DNA of 64,000 nucleotides, taken from assembly GCA_965153455.1 (NCBI GenBank), contig OZ234494.1, positions 26,899,354-26,963,353 on the forward strand. The letters run 5' to 3'. Below are positions 22,800-36,144 of the stretch, piece by piece. Positions within the stretch are counted from its first letter, which is position 1; each line of letters begins with the position of its first letter. Position numbers and translations under genes: made by a program. Source of the stretch: Sphagnum compactum. Its lineage: Eukaryota; Bryophyta; Sphagnopsida; Sphagnales. The notes beneath the pieces are model-generated. The model ran no database searches. It worked only from the letters and a program-made list of their open reading frames with translations, and had not been told where the DNA came from.

Positions 22800-25659
22800 T
22801 AAATGTAATTCCAATAAGGAATTTTCTCTTTCAAGTTTGAACATACCATAAAATGTAAACTCTACATGCAATAAATTGCTGGTTCCAATTTTTATTTTAG
22901 TTTTTAAGTCCTTCAATAGTAAGGTATGAAATGTTGAAAGGATTCCACCCTTCTAACTAATCTTGTCAAAGATGTAAAATTCTCCTTGTTTCCCATGAGT
23001 TTGTTCAAATAGTTAACATACATACGATTCAAAACAAAAGAAAAATGGTGAGAATTTCATGAAAGGAATAATAAGTAATCATTGTTGAATGGAAGTTGCC
23101 ACAAATGCCCTTTTTATGACATATTGAAAAGAATTTGAATGTGAATACCATTTCAAAAAAAAAACAAATCCAATTCTATTAATTTCAAACTATATGACAT
23201 TTATGCATAATTCATTAAAATGTCTAATGAAAAAATAATTTTGCACACCATATTGACCAATCAAATTCAAAAGTATTTGTTCATTACTTTTATTATTCCA
23301 AAATTTCTCAAATTTTGTATTCAATTTAATGTAAACCCAATAGAAAACACCATGGTTTCAAAATGAAATTTAAATAAAATTTGAATCTACTTTCTTCTGT
23401 TTTTGGCCAAAACAATCTATTTTTCATTCCATTTTAAATCAAGGACATTTAATATTGTACTTTAGCATGTTTTCACCCTCCATGGTTTAATTGTTATGTT
23501 AGTTCTCATAAAAGGATGTCAACTTGGGTGAAATTCACATGAACACATGAACTTAAACCCTTTGATTTAACATTGCAAACAAAATGAATGATTTTTTTTT
23601 CCAACTATTTGATGTACCTAAGGTGACACCCATCCAATGTTAGCTGATTATTTTTGACACATGTATGAGATAATCTTTATGGTTTCATCCATTGCATTAT
23701 AGAAATATACATAAAATATTGATTAACTCACTTGTTTTCATTTTGCAGGAAGATAAGGTTTTAAAGGGTTAGATAGCTTACATGCAATGTTCCTCCTATT
23801 AATAGACAAGGTTTTGGCACATTCCTTGCGTCTTTTGTTTATGTAGGGGAAAGGTAGAATATTCATTTGTTTAATGGCATAGGGAACTCATGTTATTGCT
23901 TGTTTCCCATGCCTTCCACCAAGCAAATACCTTATTGCCCTACCATTCCTTTATACATAACCATATGTAGACCATGACGAATAAGAATTATTGTTTGTTT
24001 CCCATGCTTTCCACCAAGCGAATACCTTATTGCCATGTTGATCTTCTATATATAAACATACATAGACCATGAGCCATGAGAAGTGGGTGGGGATTTACAA
24101 CTACTTTTGAAGAGTGGATATGCATAGTCAATAGGCATAGTCTCCTTCCTATCGTTAATATTTTCTTTTCTTTTCTAGGAGCAGTATTGATTGATGTAAG
24201 GTGCCCTCTTAAAACACTCTTGAAATTTTCCGATCTTTTATAGAATGGTCAATACCCATATTTCTAAAGGGTTCATGGTTATTTTTTCCTATTTTTTTAA
24301 GAATCAAACTTTGAAAATTTTGTTGTAATTGATATATCAAAATTTAGGAGGATGTATATCATGATATTTAAGGAAAAGGTATGACTTGTCAAGTTTTTTA
24401 TTCAAAACAAGATGAAACTATGTTCACAAATAACACTTGGTGAAATGGTATGAATATATGGACATTGTTTTGAAATTTTATATATCTAACATGAATCCAA
24501 AAATTTAGGTGTTAATTTTAAAAACATATTAAATTAGATTATGATGTCTCAAATGCGCTTCTTGGAAGTAAATTGGATTTTATTAGTTTTGATATATTAA
24601 AAAAAATGCTTCTATGTATAAATTAAAACATTAAAAACTTTTTAATGTAAGATGACAATAAATGTTCCTACATCAAATCATCAAGCGTAATGATGTTGTT
24701 TAATGATCTTTTTAATCTTCATAATATTTAAAGTAGTAAGCATTCAACTTTTATGACATGACCTTAAATCTAGATTTGATTTTGGTGTGTGTTATATTAT
24801 ATTTACAACAAAATAGAGAATTTAAATGTCTCAAAAAATAGAAAAATACTACTATTCATACATGAAATCAATAAATTTTTTTTTTTATTAAAACCAATAG
24901 TGTTCATGACAACGGAATTTTTTTGTTAGACCATATAATGGGCAACATCATGATTATTTTATTGTGATTGCATGAAAATTAGTTCAAACCTTTGTGGTAA
25001 AGGCCAAGTATAAACTAAACCTCCTATAAGGTCACCAAGCTTAATATTGTTTTGGTTGAAGTGGGTGTCATTTTAGAATTATTATAGCAAAATCATTTTT
25101 CAAAATTTAACTTATTTTCATAGACAAATATTGTATAAATTCAATAAGTTTTGCTCTATTGGTATGAAAATTGCTAAACAAGCACATTGCCTTATTGAAA
25201 GTTCTTTGGTCATACCAAAAGCATAGCATAGGGCCCATGATTTAAGAAGGTTAATGTATGGTGTGATCACAAATAAACAAAAGCCTTTTGTGATATATGA
25301 ATGGATCTCAAGATTTCGAGTAGTTGCATTTCCAAAACTTTGCATGGGAAGAGGCATTGGTAAATGTGAGTTGCCACCTACTAGGCATTCAATATGATAC
25401 AATCCTTTAAATGGAGTCTTAAACAACATTCATAACTTATTCTTTTATTGTCCAAACATATACCAAGCTACCATTGATACAACATAGTTTGATAATTGTT
25501 AAAACTACAAAAAAATCTCTAGTGTTAAATTATGGACCCTCAAATGCCATTTTTGAAACACCTAACCATGCTTTTGCCCCTTACTAGTGTCGTGTGCTAC
25601 CATATCGGCACCTACACCTATTGTTGTCCATACATAGAAACAAAATGACAACATGATAT
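22800..25659 (+). repeat. Block D, copy downstream of G1
   Basis: Matches the inverted copy at 13,011-15,040 and, for its first ~500 bp, 51,700-52,190. Relative to the 13-15 kb copy it carries an extra ~820 bp (23,757-24,570) beginning GGTTTTAAAGGGTT; the 52 kb copy retains the start of that segment before its own deletion. A minus-strand open frame at 25,118-25,429 matches the plus-strand frame at 13,275-13,559 (IECLVGGNSHLPMPLPMQSF and onward) but has no recognised domain. Confidence 0.6.
23896..24480 (+). repeat. Direct repeat, unit 1 of 2 (~585 bp)
   Basis: Matches 26,081-26,662 in the same orientation. Both begin near TGTTTCCCATGCCTTCCACC and end near CATTGTTTTGAAATTTT. Each unit has a shorter internal repeat of TTGTTTCCCATG.CTTCCACC about 105 bp apart. 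Confidence 0.65.
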
Positions 25660-26060
25660 GAAATGGCACATCAACCCGAATTAAAGAACTCACACATAAC
25701 CACGCAGGTATCCAAGCTCAGAACACAAAAACACAAGAAACCACACCAAATGTGCACACATAAAAAACTTGCAAAACAACAACATAATGTCTTAAATCTC
25801 AAATCACCGAAAATGATTTGAAATCCCACAACAATGGATTATATCCAAAATGCGAAAAAGTTCAAACCTATTCACATTGGAACTAGTTGCAACTAAATTA
25901 CCTGCTAAACTAGATTACCCTCATTAATTAAGATCAGGCTAAACTAAGCTATATTTAATCTTGGAGCTAAACATTAACACATGACACAAAGACCAGGCTA
26001 GTATGTTGAAAAGTCAATATTAAGGGTCCATTCATGCTAGTAGAAGTTGCGTACACCCAC
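25660..26060 (+). repeat. Block A, copy downstream of G1
   Basis: Matches 39,166-39,560 and the reverse complement of 12,620-13,010. It starts near GAACTCACACATAACCACGC and ends at the CACCCACGCCTT junction, where the second direct repeat begins instead of the expected CACTA left end. Confidence 0.65.
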
Positions 26061-26662
26061 GCCTTCCACCAAGCAAATACCTTATTGCTTGTTTCCCATG
26101 CCTTCCACCAAGCAAATACCTTATTGCCCTACCATTCCTCTATACATAACCATATGTAGACCATGACAAATAAGAATTATTGTTTGTTTCCCATGCTTTC
26201 CACCGAGTGAATACCTTATTGCCATGTCAATCCTCTATACATAAACATAAATAGACCATAAGCCATGAGAAGTGGGTGGGGATTTACAACTACTTTTGAA
26301 GAGTGGATATGCCTATCAATAGGCATAGTCTCCTTCCTATTGTTAATACTTTTAAAAAAAAAAAAGGGTTATTGATTGATGTAAGGTGCCCCCTAAAGAC
26401 AGTCTTGAATTTTTTTGATGTTTTATAGAATGCTCAATACCCATGCTTCTAAAGGGTTAGTGGTTAGCTTTTCCTGATTTTTTAAGAATCAAACTTTGGA
26501 AATTTTGTTGTAATTGATATATCAAACTATAAGAGGATGTATATCAAAATATTTAAGGAAAAGGTATGACTTATCAAGTTTTTATTCAAAGCAAGATGAA
26601 ACTATGTTCACAAATAACACTTGGTGAAATGGTGTGATTGTATGGACATTGTTTTGAAATTT
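26061..26662 (+). repeat. Direct repeat, unit 2 of 2 (~585 bp)
   Basis: Second copy of 23,896-24,480. It replaces the left ~1.15 kb of the CACTA element and its immediate flank, so in this unit the transposon has lost its left end. A poly-A run lies near 26,353. Confidence 0.65.
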
Positions 26663-28690
26663 TGTAATCACATAAAATCATTGTAATTATTTCATTTATT
26701 TGTAAATTAGACTTATAGTACTTGCATAATTAACTTATCGTTAAACTTTATTGTAATAATTTATAATTTATATATTTTTAAAATTTAAGTTTCTAGAATA
26801 ATCATAATTTCATTAAAATATTTAGTTCTTATAACTACTTGTCCAAAATATATCACTTTTATAAATAGTTATAAATGATTATATTTATGAATTGCAAGTT
26901 ACATTAAATAGTTATTATTACAACTTAGGTTTTTATATTATAAAATTTATAGTCTTATAGTAAAATAAATCAATTACTGTAGTTAATTTTACATTACTTT
27001 AAAATCATTGTAAATATTTTAAATAAGAATTAATTATATTATATTCATAATTATTTTCTAGTTGACCAAAATTATCCACAATTTGTAATTTATAACTTTA
27101 AATCTGAATTAAAATTTTGGAAAATTTATAATGTAGTTGAAAAAATTATTGTAATGATTGTAATTATAGGAATTATTATACAGTAATTTTATTTTTTATT
27201 TTAAAAATTCTGTCGCTACTTATCTATGATAAATATTTTATAGTAATATTACAGTAATTAAAAATATGAATATATGTTCAACAGATTATTGTGTTTATAG
27301 TTATTAATTAACAATTGGAAAAGAAAATTACTTGACCGATAACAAGTTTTACAATAATAAATGTAATTATGAAATAATTCTAGTAAGTAATTTAATATTA
27401 ATTTTAAAATAAATAATTTGTATAGGAATTTATTTTTTAATTGCAATTATTAGTTCATTATTTTTAATTTGAAAATAATTATTTAAAATATTATTTTTTA
27501 GTATAATAATTTTTTAAAAATTACATGAATTATATTATCTACAATTCAACCAGATTTTTAAAACTCAGGAAATACTTTAAAATATTTTAATTATTTATTT
27601 AGCTATTGTTACATATTGACAACTTGGGAGTAACTAGATAAGTAGTTAGTTAAATATTAAGAAGTTATTGGTTATTTAAATAGTTGATAATGAATATTTA
27701 ATATTTATTGTGTATAGTTTATATTTTAAATATATGTTAAATATTATCATTATTATTTAAATCATTATCTAATTATCTCGTGAATTGTACTTGAATTGTT
27801 CTAAAATCTTAAAATTAAAAACAAAAAGCATGAGGAGAATTTTGGAGTTGCAGTTCTTTTGTGATGAAGTTGCAACTTCAAAACTTATCCCATATTGTTT
27901 GTTCATCATTCCTAATTTGAACATTATACAAACAAGGGGTGTGGTCATCCAATTTCACATTAAAAAAATGTATGCAAATGGGATGAGGCTATTAAAAGGC
28001 TTAATCCAAAACAAAAAAAAAAATTTAGCACAACTTTCAACTACCTACCTCCCTAACCTACTTATTTACTTAATTAAATAAGTGCCTAATTTGACCTACC
28101 CACTTAGGGTGACCTATGTAGGTACCTACTTAAGTACCTACTTATATGAGTAGGTATTTAGCTTAGGAAGGGAAGACCTACCTACCTACCTTTTTACCTA
28201 AGTAGGTAGGTAGGTATGTACCTTAAGTTTGTAATCACCTACTTATGTATTTACCTAAGTACCTACTAACATAATATTAGTATTTTGTGTTAAATTCATT
28301 TTAAAGTGCCACATGGCATATTTACATTGGACCACATGTATAATATAAATACTCCAAGCATGTGAATTGAACATCCCAGAGTATTTCAAAATAATAATAA
28401 TACGTATTCTAAATAATTAAATATTGGGATATGTGGTAGCACATCATTTGGCATCAATAGTGACCAAAATTGTCGCATTTTAATCAAATGTGACAATACG
28501 TACACAATAGAGTCAAAGGATGAACTTGTCTTTGTTGACTTTTTTTTTCATCCCATACCCCTTTGTTGTTTGCGACTAATATTGCATGTGATTTGTTCAA
28601 GTTGATTAAAAGAATTTTAGTCACAAATGTCTTTTGCAACTAAAGTTTAGTTGCAGAGACCAATAAAAAATAAATGTTTTTCTTGTAGTG
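26663..28690 (+). mobile_element. CACTA-type transposon, left end deleted
   Basis: Matches 41,055-43,049. The interior (26,663-27,830) is extremely AT-rich and has no transposase. The right end is well preserved: TTTTTCTTGTAGTG finishes at 28,690, the exact complement of the canonical CACTACAAGAAAAA terminus. Subterminal GCGACTAA and TTAGTTGCA motifs lie within ~130 bp of the end. The left end is replaced by the direct repeat, so the copy is immobile. Confidence 0.75.
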
Positions 28691-30005
28691 CTTCATGTCA
28701 TAAAAAAAATCTCAAAAACACCCTATTCAAACAATTATTACGAATAACTTGTTTTTAAAAAAAAAACATGAACCAACATTCATTCAAACCAATGATAGTT
28801 AAAATATGAAATGTTCCATGAAGTTCCCCAAAACATGAATTTCATGAATCACATGTATCACATATCACCCAATAATAAGACTCAATAATTATGGAATGGG
28901 TTTGCCCGCTTATGATAAGTTCCAAGTTCAAACATCACAACATTTTATCAATATGGGAATGAAGTTCCCAAAAAATGAACTTTGATAGAAATTTAATTCA
29001 CATAGTAACAACAACATTCAATAAAAGAAAGGTCAACCTTTTATCACAAGTTCAAATTAATAACAAATAAAATAAAAAACAAATATCCCAAAAATCTTAT
29101 GGGGAATCCAAAATACTGTTGGTTTACGGTGTAGTTGCACTAACATGTACCATGTAGCCCATTCAACAGAGTTTTCTTTTTTAGTTTTTGAAGGGAGGGT
29201 AGATAGGTTGGTGTTTGAACATTTCAGTTTTCAAAAAGCTCAAAATTTTTAGACATATCTTGATTATGTTTGGACTTGAAAGAGGTATTGTGGACCTTCA
29301 CTTGATGCACCCATCATGGTAATGATTGCTCAAAATGAACAAAGAATGAGATATGTGGCTTGGAAATAATGTTTAGTTTGGTGTGATAAATGTTTGGTTC
29401 AGCAAAATAAGCATTGGAGCTAAAGATCTTTAGACATAACTCAATTGCACTTGGAGCTAAAAGAAGATTGTAAAGCTTGAATTGATGTACTCATATTTTT
29501 AAATCACTCAAAACAAGTAAGAAATGAGAAACATATGAGATCTAAAAGTAAAAGGTTTAATGCATTGTTTTCAAGCATTTTGTTTTTGGATATGTTCAAT
29601 TGTCTTGCAAATTCAAAAATATATTGTCGACCTCCACTTGATATACTCATAATCGTGAAGATCACTTAAAATAAGACAAAGAATGATAAAGATGAATACA
29701 AATATGTGTTAGGTTATCAAGTTGTGTTTAATGATGGATATGTTTACCTAACATTGTTTGTGATTATCATGAAAAAGATATAACATTAATTGGCAACAAC
29801 TTTTTTACTTAATGTCAAAACTGTAAAAAAAAAACTCCCATGAACCACCCCCAAAACTTAAAAGGTGATGAAATTTCCCCCCAAAAAAATTTCTAAAAAA
29901 TTTGGTGGTTTTTCTTAACCAAGAACTTATGATATAATGCCCCCTATTATTTCTTGAGATGAAGATTTTGTCAAATTTCGGCAATGAAAACGCTACCACA
30001 TATAA
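28691..30005 (+). repeat. CACTA right flank (tail block), copy 2
   Basis: Matches 15,972-17,268, 43,050-44,225 and 55,863-57,140. It continues slightly further, through CGCTACCACATATAATG, as the 44.2 kb copy does. No gene is seen. Confidence 0.65.
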
Positions 30006-31009
30006 TGAAAATTTAAAAATTATTCAGATCCACGTATAACTATCAATTTTCTTGTCAAAAAAAATCCCCAGTTACCAATATCCCATGTTGCTTTTATTTG
30101 ACATTACCCACTTACTATGCAAAACGTTTGGATTTAGGATACCCAACTTGACACCCAACCTGAGAACCACCTAGCATAATAAAGATATCTCTTAGGTGTC
30201 CCAAAGGGGGACATGTAACCCATGTATAACGGACAGGTTAACTGGCACTTATTAACTGCCTATTTGAAAAACCAACCATTATGCAGAACCCATGGTTATT
30301 ACCAAAATTATTGATAACTTAACTAACTGAAAAAAATTACTCAAAATTCAATATCTCCTCTATCTTAGGTACTTCTTGATTTGTTTAATGATTTTGATTT
30401 TACTTTTAATTTCCAATCTTTGTTAGTATTTGGTGTATAATTTTTAATACATGTTAACTTCCATTGTCTGAATTTGCATTGTTTCACATCTTGAAAAATT
30501 TCTTAGTCGAAGATCATTTTACGAGATGGGCAAAAACAACATGGTTGGAGTCCTTGAAAGATTATGAATGATTTTATTCATTTCATATGTTCCACTTTTC
30601 CAAATATTTTGATATGTTAGTTCCTTAGTGAATTAAATTCTTTGCATGTTCATTTGAATCAGTGATATATTAAAAAGTATTTCAGTACTTCAATGCACAA
30701 TTTTGTTTTCGGTCCGAAAGATATAACTCATGAACTGCAAAAGATGGCAAGTCCTACTAATTGTGGAATGCATCCTTATGAGTCTTGCAAATTTACATTA
30801 TGATTTTAAGGAACAAATGAGCAACAATCAATATCATTCACACGGTATTAGACATGCCTTGAAGAGGTGTATTAAAAAATGGTATGACCTCTCATAATTA
30901 TATATGTTTTCCATATGCATCTTCAAGTGCTTTAGGTCAAGTAATGCCTTCGGAGCGAGGCACTTATTTTATGAATGCCCTACTCCTAATACCTTCAAAT
31001 TTGCACCTT
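30006..31009. other. ~1-kb segment absent from the sister unit
   Basis: At 44,225-44,240 the flanking sequences meet directly, so this kilobase is an insertion here or a deletion there. It is AT-rich. Open frames are short and none is recognisable. No terminal repeats are obvious. Confidence 0.35.
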
Positions 31010-31295
31010 CAAATCTTAAAAATGTTTTGAACAATTGTTATAACATCATACTTATGTTGCATTCACACTTGATGTTAAATCAATGTTAAATGAAAATCTA
31101 GGTGGCAAGCAATGTTAAATAAGTTATAGTTTAATGTTAAGTGAATGTTAACTTAACATAAGATTTCCATAGTAAGTAGGTTTAAGTTTAAAATGGCTAG
31201 CACAATAGTAAAGGACTCAACACTAGAATCGCTAACACCAAGTGTGAACATGCTTTTATTACATAAGCAAAATTTTGCATGATTTTTCAAATTTT
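31010..31295 (+). repeat. Segment shared with 44,238-44,525
   Basis: A close match including GAACAATTGTTAT and repeated AATGTTAA/TTAACATT motifs (GTTAATGTTAACTTAACAT-like), which could fold back on themselves. It marks the join between the tail block and the GX region in both units. Confidence 0.55.
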
Positions 31296-31640
31296 TGAAC
31301 CTTGTTGTTAATAGCCCCTCTTACCAACAGAAGTTCAATTAAAAAGTTTTTGAAATGGTCAAATATGAAATGATGCAACCTAAAACAATGCAACTAACAA
31401 CCAACAAATTCTTGAGGGTTGAAACCAGTGTTGGGTGGTTCTTTCAGTTTTTTAAGAACCGTGAATCCTGGTTCTTTGAATATTTTTCAGAATCAAAGAA
31501 TTGCCAATTCTGGTTCTTTGGGGAAAAACAACTCAAAATCAAAAGACCCCTCAAAAACCTCAAAGGAACCACAATTTTCATGAAAGAATCTGCCACGACC
31601 CAATGATTTTTGGGCTGGTTCTTTGACTTTTTAAAAAGAA
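31296..31640. mobile_element. Possible hAT-related remnant
   Basis: This stretch is missing from the sister unit at 44,528. It contains CAGTGTTGGG at about 31,427, which resembles an hAT terminal repeat, followed by repeated TGGTTCTTTGA-type motifs in both orientations. I could not find a matching opposite end or an 8-bp target duplication, so this is a weak call. Confidence 0.25.
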
Positions 31641-31916
31641 ATTTGAGGACACCGATTATATTCCAAAATCAATTGTTTTTAGGTATGTGGATATAAATAT
31701 AACCGGGGTGCATGATGGATTATGGAGGGGGGCGGGGGATGTACTACTCGCTCACCTACTGTCATGGACGGATGACTTTGGATTTGCTGGATGATTGGCG
31801 AACAGTTCGCTCTCCTCCGTGACCGACATGAGCGTTGCAGAACAAAGCGAAGCGCAGAACGATCGCCGCTCTCGTCGTGGAAGAAAACCATGTACAAGTT
31901 TTTCTTGCCAAATTCG

Positions 31917-32179
31917 ATGGACGATTACGGGGTACTCATCTCTGTTCTAAAGCAGAATTTTGGATTGGGGAAGTTTTTTCTTCTTGACCCATCGTAATAT
32001 TCTTCCTCTATTTCCATCACCTGCTCCAGGAAACGATTCAAGAGTCTGATGGTTTTGTGTTGCAGGTGGAGGAGGGGAAGCAAGCGGCGGCAGATGCCCT
32101 CACACACTACTCACAGTTTGCCATTGCATGCATAGGCCAGGGCGTGACGCCCAGTCACCTTCGCCTCCATCTTCTTAAG
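31917..32179 (+). pseudogene. GX1: 3'-truncated copy of the small conserved gene GX
   Basis: Exon 32,066-32,179 encodes VEEGKQAAADALTHYSQFAI followed by ACIGQGVTPSHLRLHLLK, with AG before and GTAATC after. A short upstream exon (31,917-31,931, MDDYG then GTACTC) would join it in phase 0. The intron after 32,179 continues only to about 33,025, where the sequence jumps to block E. The terminal exon present in the sister copy (46,392-46,562) is therefore deleted. The exon itself is undamaged, so the truncation is fairly recent. It closely resembles a conserved plant sequence that I cannot name. Confidence 0.6.
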
Positions 32180-32332
32180 GTAATCGATTTGCACTTCCTT
32201 TAGACTAGTAACATCAGTCTTTACTACTCTTGGACGTCATAGCGATGATGGATATACACTAGGAAATACACATTTGAGTCCAAGTCTCTTCAGGGCATTT
32301 TTCAGAGGGGGAGTTGGAATGTTGTAGATTCA

Positions 32333-32530
32333 CTGAAACCCTAATCAGTTCCAGGAAACAGATTTCGTGTCTTATGCTTTTGCATTTTCGAACCCTAATT
32401 AGTTCCCGATAACAGATTTCTTGTGTTATGCTTTTGCATTTCTGAAACCCTAATTAGTTTCAGAAAACTGATTTCTTGTCTTATGCTTTTGCATTTCTGA
32501 AACCCTAAATAGTTCCAGAAAACAATTTTC
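32333..32530 (+). repeat. Intronic minisatellite with AAACCCTAA motif, 4 units
   Basis: Units of about 55 bp start at 32,333, 32,388, 32,442 and 32,497, each with a (GA)AACCCTAA.TAGTT core followed by TTATGCTTTTGCATTT. The sister intron has six units at 45,231-45,540. AAACCCTAA equals the plant telo-box, but here it is part of a tandem array inside an intron. Confidence 0.75.
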
Positions 32531-33024
32531 TTATACTTTGGCATGATTTGTGTCAGAGACTAGTAGAGATGTGGAAAGAGAAAGTCTGCTGCCTTGGTGC
32601 AGTTTCTGTAGTGCATCCAATTGATTCTGCAGTCTTATTTTAGAATCTGCAGAAAACCCTATTATGCTCTTCAGGAAGCTTTTACCCCGCCTACTGTGGC
32701 ATTTGGTATGAAGCATCAGAGAACAACAGCCAGAAGACTTAAATTCATTTCCATCACTGTTGTTTGGTTCCAGTCCTGAAGGATTATATGACCCTCCATG
32801 GATGTAGAACCCTAAATTCAGCACAATAAAACTTGAACCCTCAATTGGAAGAGTCTCATAGTCTGAAACTCTCCATGGGTCTGGAACCCTAAATTTGGCA
32901 TGATACCTTGAATTCTTAATTTGAAGAGTCTTCAATCAGTCTGAAATTTGATATCAGGCAGGGTGTTCAAGTATTTCCTCAACCAAGCCCGAAAGACGAG
33001 TGCAAAGCTTATGGCAAAGATATC

Positions 33025-35312
33025 AAACTAAAATCAGAATCCAAATGTGGCCAAAAAAAAATCAAAAGAATTTTGTTTTCAAAAGTTGGGGATTTTTTCA
33101 ATAGAAAATGAAAGTATTGTGACAGAATATTACCTTTTTATTTTTATTTTTCTCATTTTGGCAAATTCTTGCACACAAAAAAAAAACACTGATGCAGAGA
33201 CATAGAAATGAACAAAGCAATTTATTTTTCTGGGACGAATTTTTTCATTTTCTGAACCTGAAAAATATGATTTCCACAGATACAAACAACTGTTGTGGGA
33301 AAAAATGGCCATAATTCACCAGATGTTGAAAAATAAAATTTGAATTGCCAGATTTCTCCGACAGGTTCCAGGAGGGTAGCCAAATATAAAAAGATTATTA
33401 ATTTTCTTAAAAATTTCATATCTGTTCTGTAGCCAAATTTAACTAAATCTTCTGTTTCACTACATCACAAAATTATATATATGTAATAAATAAAAAACTG
33501 GAACCAAGTATATGAAGTACATGAGTAAATGTCAAAACAACAAATACTCACATAAGGTTTGAACTCTTTTTTCTTCTGATGTGGTTAAATTGTCATTTTG
33601 CCTTTGCATGTGTGATTCATTGGGTTTGGATCTGTGAGACATCTCCGAGCATGGCTGAAACGAACAAGCAAGATAGACAGATAACTAGATGAGCAAGCTT
33701 GACTGACACTTAGATGAGCAAGATTGATTGAGAATTGGATGAGCCAGAAAGACTTAGATACAACAAGACATATTGAACTACGATTCATGAAGAATTATAA
33801 TTGGAATGACTCTGGAATTGTCCTGGTGACGATCAACAAAATACCCATCCTACATAAACCAGTTTTGAATGAAACATTGTCACTGGAATTTGCTCAATTT
33901 TCAGTCATAGTCCAAGCATTGGGTGTGTGCCAAAGTACTACATACTACACACATAGGACTCATGTTGCACTGACACACCATGTGGTAATAAATATTTGCA
34001 GGATCCTACTTTCCAACTGGACCTGTCACTTGATCATTGTGCACACTTTATTCTCACATGGTTTGGACATTGGGTGTCAGTTCTTTTCCTATTTTTGTTC
34101 TTGTCATTTCCTGCTCCATACTTCATTCCTTGCAGATAAAACCATAGTAAAGTGGATGGGAAGACCAACCCTAGTTAATTAAAGTTTGGTTCATGTTATC
34201 AAACATATCTTGAATAAGAGGTAAAAGTGGTCTGTTGAGTTAACCCAGTTCTCATTATGGCGAAAAGTATTAATTCATTTTACAGGAGGTTTATAGTCTA
34301 AGTAATACTATTTCCAATTTTAGTTTTTTTCCTTTTCCTTTTTTTTTTTTTTTTGCCTTTTTGGTTTTTGGGTGGTCTTCGATGAGACCCCGCCAACCTC
34401 TATAAAAAGACAGCACCCAAGAAAGGGAGAGAAAAAGAAACAAGGGGCAAGGACCAAAGTTCAGGCAAGCAAACAGCCCAAAAGAGGCAGGCCACAAGGA
34501 GGAAAGGGAACCACTAACTATCAAAACCTCCACCAGATCACATGAAGCATATCGATTAAAGAAAGAGGAAGTAAACATGATTAAACTCCAAGCTTAGAAG
34601 AACCCTCCCCTGCAATAACAGCTCGAGGCCAGCCCATCTCGAGATGGAGGCGGCTCACAGAGCCTCTCTGTAAAGCCACTAACACTTTCTGTCTATAAAA
34701 GGAATGCAACACCAATAAAACAGTGTTTCAAAGTTTTTATAAATTTATTTGCTTACAACGTATTTACCGCAATTGTAGTTAGGTCTTGTCAACATAGTTG
34801 TCAAAGCTTTCATAATTCTTCTCTTAATTTATTTCACATTCATGGATGTCCCTGGGCATTGTTGGCCTGTTCATGTTTTGTTTACAGGCAATTCTGACAA
34901 CAATTGAGTTATCAATTTTTCAACTATGAAAGAAAAAAACATGACTCTTCCATAAGGATGTATTGGGAAATGGCAGCATCTCGATAAGTCAATTAGCTTT
35001 GAATTCAATTGTTGTTTGCTATCAACATGTCAAGAAATGCCAGTTTTGTTTTCATTTCAATGACAGCACATCTGTGAACAACAAGACATATCACAAAAGT
35101 TGGAAAGGCAAAAAGAAGTTAATTGATAGAAGAAAACATCAGATAAACATATCACAAATTTGGAGGAAAAAAAGTTTAAAAACACATGCAAAACATCAGA
35201 TACACATATCACAAAATTGGAAAAAAAAAAGAACTTAACAAACATTACAAGCCTCAGCTAACTGTATCACAAAATTAGAGGGAAAGAACTTAACAAATAC
35301 AAAAAAATCAGA
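33025..35312 (+). repeat. Block E, copy 2 (forward, 5' part missing)
   Basis: Matches 47,915-50,005 and the reverse complement of 7,508-9,830. The left boundary is a deletion junction within the GX intron. Landmarks are the CTCTATAAAAAGACAGCACC stretch near 34,399, the ATCTCGAGATGG segment near 34,640 and the terminal satellite. The minus-strand open frame at 34,291-34,578 is also open in the other two copies. A 152-codon plus-strand frame at 33,724-34,182 is interrupted in the 48.6 kb copy. Confidence 0.7.
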
Positions 35313-35320
35313 TATTACAT
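35085..35320 (+). repeat. ~57-bp satellite at the end of block E, about 4 units
   Basis: Units contain TATCACAAAA(T/G)TTGGA, an A-rich tract with GAACTTAACAAA, and ACATCAGATA. Equivalent arrays lie at 7,508-7,760 (inverted) and 49,838-50,005. The array sits at the outer edge of every block E copy. Confidence 0.6.
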
Positions 35321-36110
35321 ATAGTAAAGGAACAATGGTACCGACAATGAAGCCGCCCCTGAAGCCGTTCGGATGGACAGTCTATTTCGTGACCATTCCT
35401 GCTGTAACAGACACACAGTCTATAATTGTAAAGGAAGGAAGTAACTTCCCCTAACTCCGGACGGACAGTATGGCCCAACCGGCTGCGAGCGCGCGGTTGA
35501 GAGGCCATCCTTATTATATATTGTAAACTTCCTGACTCCGGACGGACAGTATGGCCCAACCGGCTGCGAGCGCACGGTTGAGAGGCCATCCTGCACCCGC
35601 GTGCAGTGTGAATGTGCGGGATGGCCTCTCAACCGCCCTCGCGAATGATCTGCCTGCCTGTTGTGTGCCGGCCAAGAATTATTTTTTTAAAATTTCAGGC
35701 CGCCTCCTCCCATCCCTCCTAGACGACGGAGGATTTGCTTTTGGGGATTGCCAGAGCCAGACAGGGACGGACGGACGGGTGGAGAAGGTAGGAGTGGTGG
35801 GTGCGTGCATCAGATTCCTGGAGATCTTGAGGGGAGAAAAGAAAAATAAAAAATGGGATAAAGGCCACCGCACAAGGCACTTAGGTGTAAGATCCCTCCC
35901 ACTCTTAAGGCCTAGGCATAAGAATCCCTCCTCTTTTCCAAGTTGACGGGTTAAAGACCCGGAGTGGGAAATGTGAAGGACCGGCCCGGGGGGGGATTCG
36001 ACGGGTTAAAGACCCGGAGTGGGAAATGCGAAGGATCGGGCGGGGGGGGGGTCGACGGGGTCGAACCAAACACACCTGTGCATTATGCACGGGGCACACA
36101 CTAGTTACAT
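35320..36110. repeat. GC-rich region with nested short repeats and a hairpin
   Basis: A ~56-bp unit, CTCCGGACGGACAGTATGGC onward to GAGAGGCCATCCT, occurs at 35,455-35,510 and 35,537-35,592. The second copy runs into an inverted partner, giving a hairpin with arms 35,566-35,592 and 35,617-35,642. A separate 56-bp tandem pair (GACGGGTTAAAGACCCGGAG) starts at 35,944 and 36,000, each with a long G run. The sequence ACATATAGTAAAGGAA.(A/G)ATGGTACC occurs at about 35,320 and 36,104, bracketing the region. Open frames here are side effects of high GC content. Confidence 0.55.
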
Positions 36111-36144
36111 ATAGTAAAGGAAGGATGGTACCAACAATGAAGCC

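Noticed and set aside
33724-34182. 152-codon open frame in block E
   Set aside because: The equivalent stretch at about 48,600-49,040 is interrupted by early stops and indels, and there is no recognisable domain.
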